Assembly (NCBI RefSeq): GCF_000520715.1
Contig: NZ_ASSD01000655.1
Location: 1-37,320, forward strand
DNA length: 37,320 bases
Source: Paenibacillus zanthoxyli JH29
Lineage (GTDB): Bacteria; Bacillota; Bacilli; Paenibacillales; Paenibacillaceae
Direction: 5' to 3'
Notes under the pieces: generated by a model
Databases searched by the model: none
Seen by the model: the letters and a program-made list of their open reading frames with translations, nothing else
What the model was told of the DNA's origin: nothing
Position numbers and translations under genes: made by a program
Part shown: piece by piece, positions 26,633 through 34,235 of the stretch
Position numbering within the stretch: position 1 is the stretch's first letter
Layout: each line of letters starts with the position of its first letter

Positions 26633-26880
26633 ACCTACGAAACTACAACCTGGGAAGGATACAAGAAGTACTGTTCCAATCCGAATGTCTGCAGAAGCTG
26701 CCCACTGCGAGGCTAGTGTAAAGAGAACAAAGATGCGATACAGCGAGTGACCCGGTACATCTGGGCGGAGTACCTGGAAGAAGCAGACCATCTTAGGCAC
26801 ACCCTGGAGAACAAACAGCTGTACGCCAAACAGAAAGAGACGATTGAACGCGTGTTCCAAACGCCCTTTCATACACAAAT
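26633..26880 (+). mobile_element. Remnant of an IS1182-family transposase, C-terminal part
   Basis: The frame reads TWEGYKKYCSNPNVCRSCPL, one stop (TAG at 26714), then CKENKDAIQRVTRYIWAEYL and LRHTLENKQLYAKQKETIER before the similarity ends at RVFQTPFH. The cysteine cluster and the ENKxLYAxRKETIERVF block belong to IS1182-type DDE transposases. The front and the end of the gene are missing. Confidence 0.8.
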
Positions 26881-26922
26881 GCCCCGGCTGCTTATGCAAC
26901 CAGAGGCATTTGTGGACAGTCT

Positions 26923-26956
26923 AAAGCGATGGACATCGTCCATCGCTTTCTTTTTT
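26923..26956 (+). terminator. Strong Rho-independent terminator
   Basis: A perfect 12-bp stem (26923-26934 with 26938-26949) with a 3-base loop is followed by CTTTTTT. It ends right behind the azoR stop on the opposite strand, where its A-run side also lets it work. The upstream plus-strand genes are only debris. Confidence 0.8.
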
Positions 26957-26967
26957 ATGGATTAATC

Positions 26968-27603
26968 TTAGAACTGAGCGGCTGCTTCCTTGGCTTTGAC
27001 GATTGCCTTTTCTTTGATGGTCTGAGCTTGGTCTGGCGCTGCAGCCATACCTTCTACAAAGATGCCCTCAAATGATGCCAGGCCAAAGAATTGGGAAATT
27101 TTCTTCAGGTAGCTAAAGCCGCTTTCAAATCCGGCAGAAGGCCCTTCGGAGTATACTCCGCCGCTGGCCTGAATGTGTAAGCCTTTTTTGCCGGTCAGCA
27201 ATCCAACCACACCATTTTCGGTGTATTTGAAGGTTTTACCTGCTACAGAAACGGCATCAATGTAAGCCTTCATCACTGGCGGGAAGGAGAAATTCCACAT
27301 TGGTGAAACAAAAACATACTTATCGGCAGCCACGAATTGATCCACAATTTCGCCCAACCGCGCTACTTTTGCTTGTTCGGCAGCAGACAGCTGGTCAAAG
27401 CCGCTTCCTGACTGCAATTTGCCCCAACCGCTAAATACGTCGGCATCAATTACCGGAATATCCAGTTTGTACAGATCCAGATGAATGACTTCATCGTCCG
27501 GATTGGCTGTACGGTAAGCATCAATAAATTCTTTACCTACAGCTAAGCTGTAGGAAGTATGGTGATCGTTAGGATGGGCAGTAATGTATAGAACAGTTGA
27601 CAT
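26968..27603 (-). CDS. azoR: FMN-dependent NADH-azoreductase
   Basis: A 211-residue flavodoxin-fold quinone/azo reductase. The FMN phosphate site is near [21 protein letters not shown], the [18 protein letters not shown] segment binds the flavin ring, and [13 protein letters not shown] completes the pocket. Such enzymes reduce quinones and azo dyes with NADH and protect from electrophiles. The gene stands alone: a strong hairpin lies behind it and an IS remnant beyond. The ATG has GAAAGGAAG upstream on the minus strand. Confidence 0.94.
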   Translation of the reverse strand: MSTVLYITAHPNDHHTSYSLAVGKEFIDAYRTANPDDEVIHLDLYKLDIPVIDADVFSGWGKLQSGSGFDQLSAAEQAKVARLGEIVDQFVAADKYVFVSPMWNFSFPPVMKAYIDAVSVAGKTFKYTENGVVGLLTGKKGLHIQASGGVYSEGPSAGFESGFSYLKKISQFFGLASFEGIFVEGMAAAPDQAQTIKEKAIVKAKEAAAQF

Positions 27604-27782
27604 GTTTAATCTTCCTTTCTCTTATGGAGATGTCTTTGAACTGATTATATCATTATTATAGTAAATAGCAAATATAAATTCACTTACATAAAGTTTATAA
27701 TTAACAATTTAGATTCTAATCCTGTCAACAAGGCGCTGACGCTTGATGTGTATGCGGTCTATTTTGCGGACATGACTGCCGG

Positions 27783-28180
27783 TTAGTTGAGCAAATGCCC
27801 TTTTTTTCTATCGTTCAGTACATTTCTAATCTTCTGAACAGGTACACTGAACAATATGAGTACAGCCGCTAGATAGTCCGTCACGGTCAATATTTCACCC
27901 AACAGCAGAACAATGAAGAGCAGAGTAACGAACGGTGTGAAAAACGTAAAGCTTGCAATCAAAGAAGCCGAGGAATATTTCAGCGCCCGAAAATACAGGA
28001 AGAATCCGAACACGATATTGCTCATGCCGAGCCAAAGAACGCCGTAAAAGCTCCTCTAAGAGGAAGGATAAAATGATATGAAGCAAGCATCGCTCCAATA
28101 GATAGAACAAATGCTGTGGCGGTTATAGAAAAGTAAAAACCCCACATGAGAGCAATAATATAATTTCTGATCTTTTCCAT
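27783..28180 (-). pseudogene. Broken EamA/DMT-family transporter gene
   Basis: From ATG at 28180 the reading gives one transmembrane helix (YIIALMWGFYFSITATAFVL) and more hydrophobic sequence, then a stop at about 28025. The neighbouring frame carries on as GMSNIVFGFFLYFRALKYSS, then a further helix (FFTPFVTLLFIVLLLGEILT) and ends at 27783. This matches the C-terminal end of an EamA transporter. Only about 130 codons of an expected 290 are left, with a frameshift, so an internal deletion removed most of the gene. A complete EamA gene lies immediately upstream on the same strand. Confidence 0.75.
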
Positions 28181-28235
28181 GAAAATATTGAAACGTAATT
28201 CCTTTACACTATTAACCTGCTGCCCGTATGAGCAA

Positions 28236-28263
28236 AACCCCTTCAGCCGCAGCTGAAGGGGTT
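28236..28263 (-). terminator. Terminator of the EamA transporter gene
   Basis: A perfect 12-bp stem (28236-28247 with 28252-28263) and 4-base loop, followed on the minus strand by TTTTGC. It lies 8 bp behind the EamA stop. Confidence 0.8.
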
Positions 28264-28271
28264 GTTAAAGC

Positions 28272-29147
28272 CTATTTTTTCTCGTAGATAACGAATAGAA
28301 CCCCGCTGAGAATCAGGATAGAGCCGATCCAAAACGTCACACCTATGTTCTCGCCTAGAATAAGCCATCCGAGCAATGTTCCAACTACGGGTTGAAAGAA
28401 GAAAAATAGCCCCCCGCTTGAGGCATTAAGCATTTGTAATCCGCGGTTCCACAGCAGGAATCCGCCTGCCGTTGAGACAATGCCCAAATACAAGATTCCT
28501 CCCCAGATCGCAGGGTGTGTCAATTGAGCGGTATTGATGGCGTGCAGCCGTCCCAAAACAAAAGGAGTCAACACAATTAAGGCCACCAGGATGGAATAGG
28601 TCGTCACCACAATTTGTGAATAATCGCCCGGCACACGTTTGACAAGAACAGACATGAGCGCCCATGTTAAAGCTGCTATAAGCAGTGCAATGCCGCCAAG
28701 TTTACTGGACATATCCACATGATCGGCTCCAACAATGAGAAATACTCCAATGGTCGCCAGAGCAACGGAGAGCCCCTTTTTTACAGTCAATCGTTCTTTA
28801 AGCATCAGCCAGGCAAAAATAACCATAAATGCCGGTGTCGAAGAAGTGATAATGGCTCCCGTTTGTGCTGAGGACAGCATTGTACCGGTTTCCTGGGCAA
28901 CTATCGAAATCGCATTGCCAATGACCCCAATAGCTATAATGAGTAAAAAGTCACGTTTATGGATTCGCCATTGTTGCCGTGTGATCAAGCCGATCGCGAG
29001 AAGGGCGGCAAGCGCCACTAAATAGCGCATCCATACAAGTTCAAGCGGCGGTATGACCGCTACGACGATTTTAACAACAACGTACATACCACCCCAAATG
29101 CTGGCGGCTAAAGTTAAATATATAGAACCTAACCAAGTGTTTTTCAT
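28272..29147 (-). CDS. EamA/DMT-family transporter
   Basis: A 291-residue integral membrane protein with ten predicted helices in two EamA repeats (first from about LAASIWGGMYVVVKIVVAVI, second from IALLIAALTWALMSVLVKRV). Conserved family segments include TSSTPAFMVIFAWLMLKERL and VVGTLLGWLILGENIG. These proteins usually export amino acids, metabolites or drugs; the substrate cannot be read. The ATG follows GGAGGGTAC on the minus strand. The 200-bp leader upstream (29148-29360) contains no gene and only small inverted repeats. Confidence 0.9.
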   Translation of the reverse strand: MKNTWLGSIYLTLAASIWGGMYVVVKIVVAVIPPLELVWMRYLVALAALLAIGLITRQQWRIHKRDFLLIIAIGVIGNAISIVAQETGTMLSSAQTGAIITSSTPAFMVIFAWLMLKERLTVKKGLSVALATIGVFLIVGADHVDMSSKLGGIALLIAALTWALMSVLVKRVPGDYSQIVVTTYSILVALIVLTPFVLGRLHAINTAQLTHPAIWGGILYLGIVSTAGGFLLWNRGLQMLNASSGGLFFFFQPVVGTLLGWLILGENIGVTFWIGSILILSGVLFVIYEKK

Positions 29148-29360
29148 TGTAGTACCCTCCGTGTTTATTTAGGCAGTGAAATGCCCCTAACGGAGAGGTG
29201 CAGTCACCTTCACTCCACTAAGGGCGGAAGAGTGCTGCAGGTACATCGTTTTCAAATAATGGAGCCAAAACCATGCAGGTTCACCTCTAATCTAAATGCA
29301 GATATACACTGTTCCATAGTAGCAGAGGATTCTGTTCTTGAATAGACACATAAAAATAAA

Positions 29361-29373
29361 TTGAACGCTTTCA
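29361..29373. promoter_or_regulatory. Candidate CcpA (cre) site of the trehalose operon
   Basis: TTGAACGCTTTCA reads TGAAAGCGTTCAA on the other strand, close to the cre consensus TGWAANCGNTNWCA. It overlaps the region just upstream of the -35 hexamer. Confidence 0.5.
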
Positions 29374-29402
29374 TTGACAACCTGTATATACAGGATTAAT
29401 AT
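29374..29402 (+). promoter_or_regulatory. treA promoter: Promoter of the trehalose operon, with TreR operator in the spacer
   Basis: TTGACA (29374-29379), a 17-bp spacer and TAATAT (29397-29402). The spacer holds CCTGTATATACAGG (29381-29394), a palindrome equal in core to the Bacillus TreR operator TTGTATATACAA, so bound TreR would block RNA polymerase. Confidence 0.8.
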
Positions 29403-29420
29403 AGGGGTATCAACAATAAC

Positions 29421-29432
29421 TTGTATATACAG
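29421..29432. promoter_or_regulatory. Second TreR operator
   Basis: TTGTATATACAG, one base from the Bacillus subtilis tre operator, 40 bp downstream of the first operator centre. Two operators could allow cooperative binding. Confidence 0.75.
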
Positions 29433-29460
29433 CAGGTGAAGAAAGATGTTAATTATATAA

Positions 29461-29479
29461 AGCGTTTCCTGAAAACGCT
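29461..29479. promoter_or_regulatory. Possible second cre site or leader hairpin
   Basis: AGCGTTTCCTGAAAACGCT is an inverted repeat with 7-bp arms; the right half TGAAAACGCT resembles a cre element. It may act in catabolite repression as a roadblock or form a leader stem. Confidence 0.35.
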
Positions 29480-29529
29480 ATATTAAATGGTTATAGGAAA
29501 TTTGGATGACATTTGGGAGGGATCAGACC

Positions 29530-31239
29530 GTGAATGAAGCGAAAGAACAGGAGTGGTGGCGGCGCTCTACGGTGTATCAGGTATACCCTAAGAGCTTTAA
29601 GGATACGACAGGCAGCGGACAGGGGGATATCCGGGGGCTGCTGGAGAAGCTGGATTATTTGCAGGATCTCGGAATCGATATTATTTGGCTCCAGCCGGTA
29701 TATGTTTCTCCTCAAAATGATAACGGTTACGACGTAGCTGATTATTGCGAAATCGACCCGCAGTTCGGCACGATGGAGGATTTCGACGAGCTGGCAGCCG
29801 AGGTCCGGCGCAGAGGCATGAATCTGATGCTGGACATTGTCGTCAATCATTCGTCGACGGAGCATAAGTGGTTCCAGGAAGCCAAGAAGTCGAAGGACAA
29901 TCCGTACCGGGATTATTATATCTGGAGAGATCCGAAGCCGGATGGAAGCGCCCCTAACAACTGGCAGTCCAAATTCGGCGGCTCCGCTTGGCAGTTCGAT
30001 GAAGGCACAGGTCAGTATTTTCTCACGCTGTTCGACAAGACGCAGGCCGATCTCAACTGGGAGAATCCGCAGGTAAGGGAAGAAGTTTATAACCTGATGA
30101 GCTTTTGGGCGAATAAAGGGGTCTGCGGGTTCCGGATGGACGTTATCAACCTGATATCCAAGGATCAGCAGTTCTCGGACGACGATGGCAGCGTTCCGCC
30201 GGGAGACGGAAGGAAGTACTATACGGATGGACCCAGGGTTCACGAGTATCTCAAGGAAATGAACCAGCGAGTATTCGGCCCGGATACGGTAACGGTGGGT
30301 GAGATGTCCTCGACAAGTATGGAGCATTGTATCCGGTATTCGAATCCGGAGGAGCGGGAGTTCTCGATGACCTTCAACTTCCACCACCTTAAAGTAGACT
30401 ATCCCGGCGGGAAAAAGTGGGAGCTTATGCCTTACGATTTCGAGCAGCTGAAAGCGCTGCTGTCGGAGTGGCAGACCGGCATGCAGCAGAGGGGCGGCTG
30501 GAATGCCCTGTTCCTGAATAACCATGATCAGCCCCGGGCCTTGTCCAGATTCGCCGATGACGGCGAGTACCGGGTGGAAAGCGCAAAAATGCTGGCAACA
30601 ACGCTGCACGGTCTTCAGGGAACGCCTTACGTATTTCAAGGGGAAGAAATCGGCATGCCGAATCCGCACTGGAACCATATCGGCGAGCTGCGGGATATCG
30701 AATCTCTGAATATGTATAAGATCCTGCAGGAGCAGGGAAAGACCCCGGAAGAGGCGCTGGATATAATCCGCGAACGGTCCCGTGACAACTCCCGCACACC
30801 CATGCAATGGGATGACAGTCTGCAGGCGGGGTTTACAACCGGAACGCCGTGGATTAAGGTGGATGAACGCTACCGTGAAATTAATGTGCAGAACCAATTG
30901 AACGATCCGGATTCCGTGTACAGCCATTATAAGAAGCTGATTGCGCTGCGCAAGGAAATTGACGCCTTAACGGGTGGAAAATATGTCCGTCTGGACGAAG
31001 GCCATCCGCAGGTATTCGCATATGCGCGGATTACCGATGCGGAAACTGTGGTGGTCGTTTCCAATTTCAGCGGCAGCGGCGCTGTCTTCGATTTCCCGGA
31101 GGAATTTGCGGCACAGCATATTGGCAGGGGCGCAGCCGAGCTGCTGGCCGGCAATACGAAATCCTCTCCGGCGCTGGAAGAGCGGATTGAACTAACCCCG
31201 TACTCATCTTATATGTGGATCATTCGCCAGACCCGATAA
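29530..31239 (+). CDS. treA: Trehalose-6-phosphate hydrolase (phospho-alpha-(1,1)-glucosidase)
   Basis: A GH13-family enzyme of 569 residues that splits trehalose 6-phosphate into glucose and glucose 6-phosphate in the cytoplasm. The N-terminus WWRRSTVYQVYPKSFKDTTG, the region I block DIVVNHSSTEHKWF, the nucleophile block GVCGFRMDVINLI, the acid/base block TVGEMSSTS and the FLNNHDQPRALSR block are all present. It has the usual oligo-1,6-glucosidase-like length. The GTG at 29530 lies 8 bases after GGGAGGGA; the in-frame ATG at 29506 precedes that site. It is followed after 25 bp by the PTS permease gene, and a TreR operator overlaps its promoter. No defect is seen. Confidence 0.95.
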   Translation: MNEAKEQEWWRRSTVYQVYPKSFKDTTGSGQGDIRGLLEKLDYLQDLGIDIIWLQPVYVSPQNDNGYDVADYCEIDPQFGTMEDFDELAAEVRRRGMNLMLDIVVNHSSTEHKWFQEAKKSKDNPYRDYYIWRDPKPDGSAPNNWQSKFGGSAWQFDEGTGQYFLTLFDKTQADLNWENPQVREEVYNLMSFWANKGVCGFRMDVINLISKDQQFSDDDGSVPPGDGRKYYTDGPRVHEYLKEMNQRVFGPDTVTVGEMSSTSMEHCIRYSNPEEREFSMTFNFHHLKVDYPGGKKWELMPYDFEQLKALLSEWQTGMQQRGGWNALFLNNHDQPRALSRFADDGEYRVESAKMLATTLHGLQGTPYVFQGEEIGMPNPHWNHIGELRDIESLNMYKILQEQGKTPEEALDIIRERSRDNSRTPMQWDDSLQAGFTTGTPWIKVDERYREINVQNQLNDPDSVYSHYKKLIALRKEIDALTGGKYVRLDEGHPQVFAYARITDAETVVVVSNFSGSGAVFDFPEEFAAQHIGRGAAELLAGNTKSSPALEERIELTPYSSYMWIIRQTR

Positions 31240-31264
31240 CATAAACGAAGGGAGCAACAAGCGT

Positions 31265-33328
31265 ATGGCTTTAAATAGAGCAAACGTGGAAGAGATCGTC
31301 CGGGCCGTCGGCGGAGCAGACAACATTGAAGCTGCAACGCACTGTGTAACGAGATTGAGATTCGCCTTGGTTGACGAGAAAAAAGTGGATAAAAAGCTGC
31401 TGGACCAGAACGATCTCGTAAAAGGACATTTCTCCTCCCAGGGGCAATTCCAGGTCGTCATCGGGCCGGGGCTCGTTGACAAGGTGTATGATGAAATGAT
31501 CACCATTACCGGAGGGCAGCGTTCCTCCAAGGATGACGTCAAGACGCTGGCGGGCAAAAAGCAAAATCCGCTGCAGCAGGCGATCAAGACGCTGGCGGAT
31601 ATCTTTATTCCGATTCTGCCGGCTATCGTCACCGCAGGTCTGCTGCTCGGCATCAATAATATATTGACGGGTCCCGGCATCTTCTTTGAAGGGCGGTCCC
31701 TGGTTCAGGAATACCCGGCGTGGACGGATTTTGCGGGCATCATCAACCTGATCGCCAATACCGCGTTCACCTTCCTGCCGGCGCTTATCGGCTGGTCGGC
31801 CGTGAACCGGTTCGGCGGCAGCCCGCTGCTTGGGATTGTACTCGGCCTGATCCTCGTCCACCCGGATCTGCTGAATGCCTGGGGCTACGCCAAGGCTGCG
31901 CAGGAAGGCACGATTCCGCACTGGAATTTATTCGGATGGCAGCTGGAGAAAATTGGCTATCAGGGGCAGGTCCTTCCCGTACTTGTATCCGCTTACCTGC
32001 TTGCACGAATTGAGAAATTCCTGAATAAAAGAGTTCATGATTCCATCAAGCTGCTCGTCGTCGCACCGGTGGCGCTGCTGGTAACGGGCTTTCTGGCCTT
32101 TACCATTATCGGGCCGGTTACCTTTGCGATTGGAAACGCAATCACGAACGGACTGGTGCATGTGTTCAATACGCTTCCGGCCCTTGGCGGCTTGCTGTAC
32201 GGCGGATTTTACGCGCTGCTGGTCGTAACCGGGATGCATCATACGTTTCTGGCCGTCGACGTTCAGCTTATCGGCAGCAAGGGAGGAACCTTCCTATGGC
32301 CGATGCTAGCGCTCTCCAATATCGCCCAAGGTTCGGCGGCACTGGCTATGCTGCTTGTGTTCCGCGAGCAGAAATCCAAGGGCTTGGCGGTTACTTCATC
32401 CATCTCCGCATTTCTCGGGGTAACCGAGCCGGCCATTTTCGGGGTTAATATCCGCTATAAATATCCGTTCATCTTCGGTATGCTCGGTTCCGCTTTAGGC
32501 GGATTGGTGCTGACGATCAATCACGTTCTGGCATCATCCATCGGTGTCGGCGGCGTTCCCGGCTTTCTGTCCATCTTTCCGAACCAGTGGGGCGTCTTCT
32601 TCGTCGGAATGGCCATCGTGCTTGTCGTTCCGTTCCTGCTGACTGCGGCTTATGGAAAAGTTGCTGCCCGGAAGAACGGGACCGGGGGTGGAGATACGGA
32701 CAATGAATCAGCGGCAGTTTCCTACGGGACCGCTGCGGCAGCCGCTGTCTCCGCTGAAGCAAAGGTGAATTCCGCCGCCGCGAGTTCCGCTGTGCAAGCT
32801 TCTGCTCCGGCTGCTGATCCTGAAGCGGCTTCGGCTCTCCGGGCCGGGAATGCTGTCAAGGAGCTGGACATTTACGCACCGCTTTCCGGCAAGGCCGTAC
32901 CTCTGGAGCAGGTGCCCGATCCGGCTTTTGCCGAGCGGCAAATGGGCCAGGGTATTGCCATCGAGCCTACGGATGGCCGGGTCGTTGCTCCGTTCGACGG
33001 CAAGGTAGTGCACATTATCAAGAGCAATCACGCGGTTATTCTGGAGCATGCGAGCGGCGCCCAAATTCTGATTCATGTCGGGATCAACACCGTTTCTTTA
33101 AAAGGCGCTCCCTTTACCATGCATGTCGGCATCGGCGATGAAGTTAAGGCTGGGCAACTGCTGCTTGAATTCGACAGGGAAGCCATCCTTCAGGCCGGAC
33201 TCTCGGTGATTACTCCGATCATTGTTCCGGACGGGCAGCAGATTGTGGAACAGGTGGCTGAGGAACAGCTTCTTAATGAAGCCGTCGCAGGCCGCGACGC
33301 AGTATTGAAAATCCGCTTGTCCTCCTAA
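31265..33328 (+). CDS. treP: Trehalose-specific PTS permease, EIIBCA fusion
   Basis: A 687-residue phosphotransferase permease. The EIIB domain (about 1-80) holds the phosphorylated cysteine in AATHCVTRLRFALV (Cys27). The EIIC domain (about 100-460) has ten or so membrane segments with GITGxx-like loops such as FLGVTEPAIFGVNIRYKYPF. An Ala/Ser/Pro-rich linker (about 480-545) leads to an EIIA domain with ILIHVGINTVSLKGAPFT, which contains the phosphorylated histidine. Many Gram-positive trehalose permeases lack EIIA and borrow it; this one has its own. The ATG follows AAGGGAGC. A terminator-like hairpin separates it from treR. Confidence 0.93.
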   Translation: MALNRANVEEIVRAVGGADNIEAATHCVTRLRFALVDEKKVDKKLLDQNDLVKGHFSSQGQFQVVIGPGLVDKVYDEMITITGGQRSSKDDVKTLAGKKQNPLQQAIKTLADIFIPILPAIVTAGLLLGINNILTGPGIFFEGRSLVQEYPAWTDFAGIINLIANTAFTFLPALIGWSAVNRFGGSPLLGIVLGLILVHPDLLNAWGYAKAAQEGTIPHWNLFGWQLEKIGYQGQVLPVLVSAYLLARIEKFLNKRVHDSIKLLVVAPVALLVTGFLAFTIIGPVTFAIGNAITNGLVHVFNTLPALGGLLYGGFYALLVVTGMHHTFLAVDVQLIGSKGGTFLWPMLALSNIAQGSAALAMLLVFREQKSKGLAVTSSISAFLGVTEPAIFGVNIRYKYPFIFGMLGSALGGLVLTINHVLASSIGVGGVPGFLSIFPNQWGVFFVGMAIVLVVPFLLTAAYGKVAARKNGTGGGDTDNESAAVSYGTAAAAAVSAEAKVNSAAASSAVQASAPAADPEAASALRAGNAVKELDIYAPLSGKAVPLEQVPDPAFAERQMGQGIAIEPTDGRVVAPFDGKVVHIIKSNHAVILEHASGAQILIHVGINTVSLKGAPFTMHVGIGDEVKAGQLLLEFDREAILQAGLSVITPIIVPDGQQIVEQVAEEQLLNEAVAGRDAVLKIRLSS

Positions 33329-33358
33329 GTTCTCTAGCAGAATGGACTGTGGACAAAA

Positions 33359-33398
33359 AGAAAGAAGCGCAGTCCAAAGGGGGCTGTGCTTCTTTCTA
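33359..33398 (+). terminator. Terminator between treP and treR
   Basis: A stem of about 14 bp with one mismatch (33359-33372 with 33385-33398) and a loop of about 12 bases, ending in TTCTTTC. It may reduce but not abolish readthrough into treR. Confidence 0.6.
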
Positions 33399-33434
33399 TC
33401 TTCGGGTATGCTATAGATAGGATGGTGATAACCC

Positions 33435-34151
33435 GTGAATGGCAATATTTATTGGAATATTTATAATGATTATGCAGAGAAAATCCAGAACGGCGGCATT
33501 CCAGCCGGCGCCAAAATTCCATCGGAGAGCGAACTCGCGGGCAGCTACGGAACATCAAGAGAAACCGTTCGCAAGGCACTTGGCCTGCTGTCCCAGAACG
33601 GCTATATTCACAAAGTGAAGGGTAAAGGTTCATTTGTGCTCGATTTGGGCCGGATGAAGTTTCCGATTACGGGCCTGATCAGCTTTAAGGAAATGTCGGA
33701 GAAAATGGGCCGAAAATCAAGAACGCTCGTCCATAAGACGGAGCGGGTCCCCGCCTCCCGGGTCATCGCGGCTCATCTGGACCTCGAGGAGGGGGCGACG
33801 GTGTGGGAGGTGATCCGTTCCCGTGAAATTGAAGGGGAGCGGGTGATTTTGGACAAGGATTATTTTTTGCCGGAACGGGTAGAGATCCTGACCCCGGAAA
33901 TCGCCGGGAAATCGATTTATGACTATTTGGAACATACCTTGAATCTATCGATCAGCTACGCCAAAAAAGAGATTTCGGTTGAGCCGGCAACTCCCGAAGA
34001 CCGGGCTCTGCTCGACCTGAATAATCTTTCCCATGTTGTAGTTGTGCGCAATTACGTATACCTGGAAGATACGACGCTGTTTCAGTATACGGAGTCGCGG
34101 CATCGGCTCGATAAATTCCAGTTCGTCGACTTTGCCCGCCGGGCGCATTAG
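33435..34151 (+). CDS. treR: Trehalose operon repressor, GntR family
   Basis: A 238-residue GntR/HutC-type regulator. The winged helix spans residues about 8-72 (IPAGAKIPSESELAGSYGTS, RETVRKALGLLSQNGYI), followed by a UTRA effector domain (KTERVPASRVIAAHLDLEEG, DTTLFQYTESRHRLDKFQFV). In Bacillus, TreR is released by trehalose 6-phosphate. The start is GTG with AGGATGGTGAT upstream. It lies behind treP, and the TreR-type operators in front of treA support its role. A terminator follows. Confidence 0.93.
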   Translation: MNGNIYWNIYNDYAEKIQNGGIPAGAKIPSESELAGSYGTSRETVRKALGLLSQNGYIHKVKGKGSFVLDLGRMKFPITGLISFKEMSEKMGRKSRTLVHKTERVPASRVIAAHLDLEEGATVWEVIRSREIEGERVILDKDYFLPERVEILTPEIAGKSIYDYLEHTLNLSISYAKKEISVEPATPEDRALLDLNNLSHVVVVRNYVYLEDTTLFQYTESRHRLDKFQFVDFARRAH

Positions 34152-34164
34152 GGTTGGCAGGGAG

Positions 34165-34197
34165 AACGGCGGAAGCGTGAAGCCTCCGCCGTTTTCT
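34165..34197 (+). terminator. Terminator of the trehalose operon
   Basis: A perfect 9-bp GC-rich stem (34165-34173 with 34185-34193) followed by TTTTCTT. Confidence 0.75.
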
Positions 34198-34235
34198 TAT
34201 TATAAGGGGGATTTCAAATAAGGCCGGTGCACCCG

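Noticed and set aside
27718-27786. Short plus-strand open stretch (NPVNKALTLDVYAVYFADM) that reads like a protein end
   Set aside because: Only about 22 codons, no start and no recognisable family; too little to call a gene remnant.
29148-29340. Riboswitch (for example guanidine type) in the leader of the EamA transporter
   Set aside because: Small inverted repeats are present, but I could not find the conserved bases of any riboswitch class that I know.
29491-30927. A 478-codon open frame on the minus strand opposite treA
   Set aside because: Antisense shadow of a well-conserved GH13 gene; composition (many Ile, Arg, His) is typical of such shadows.
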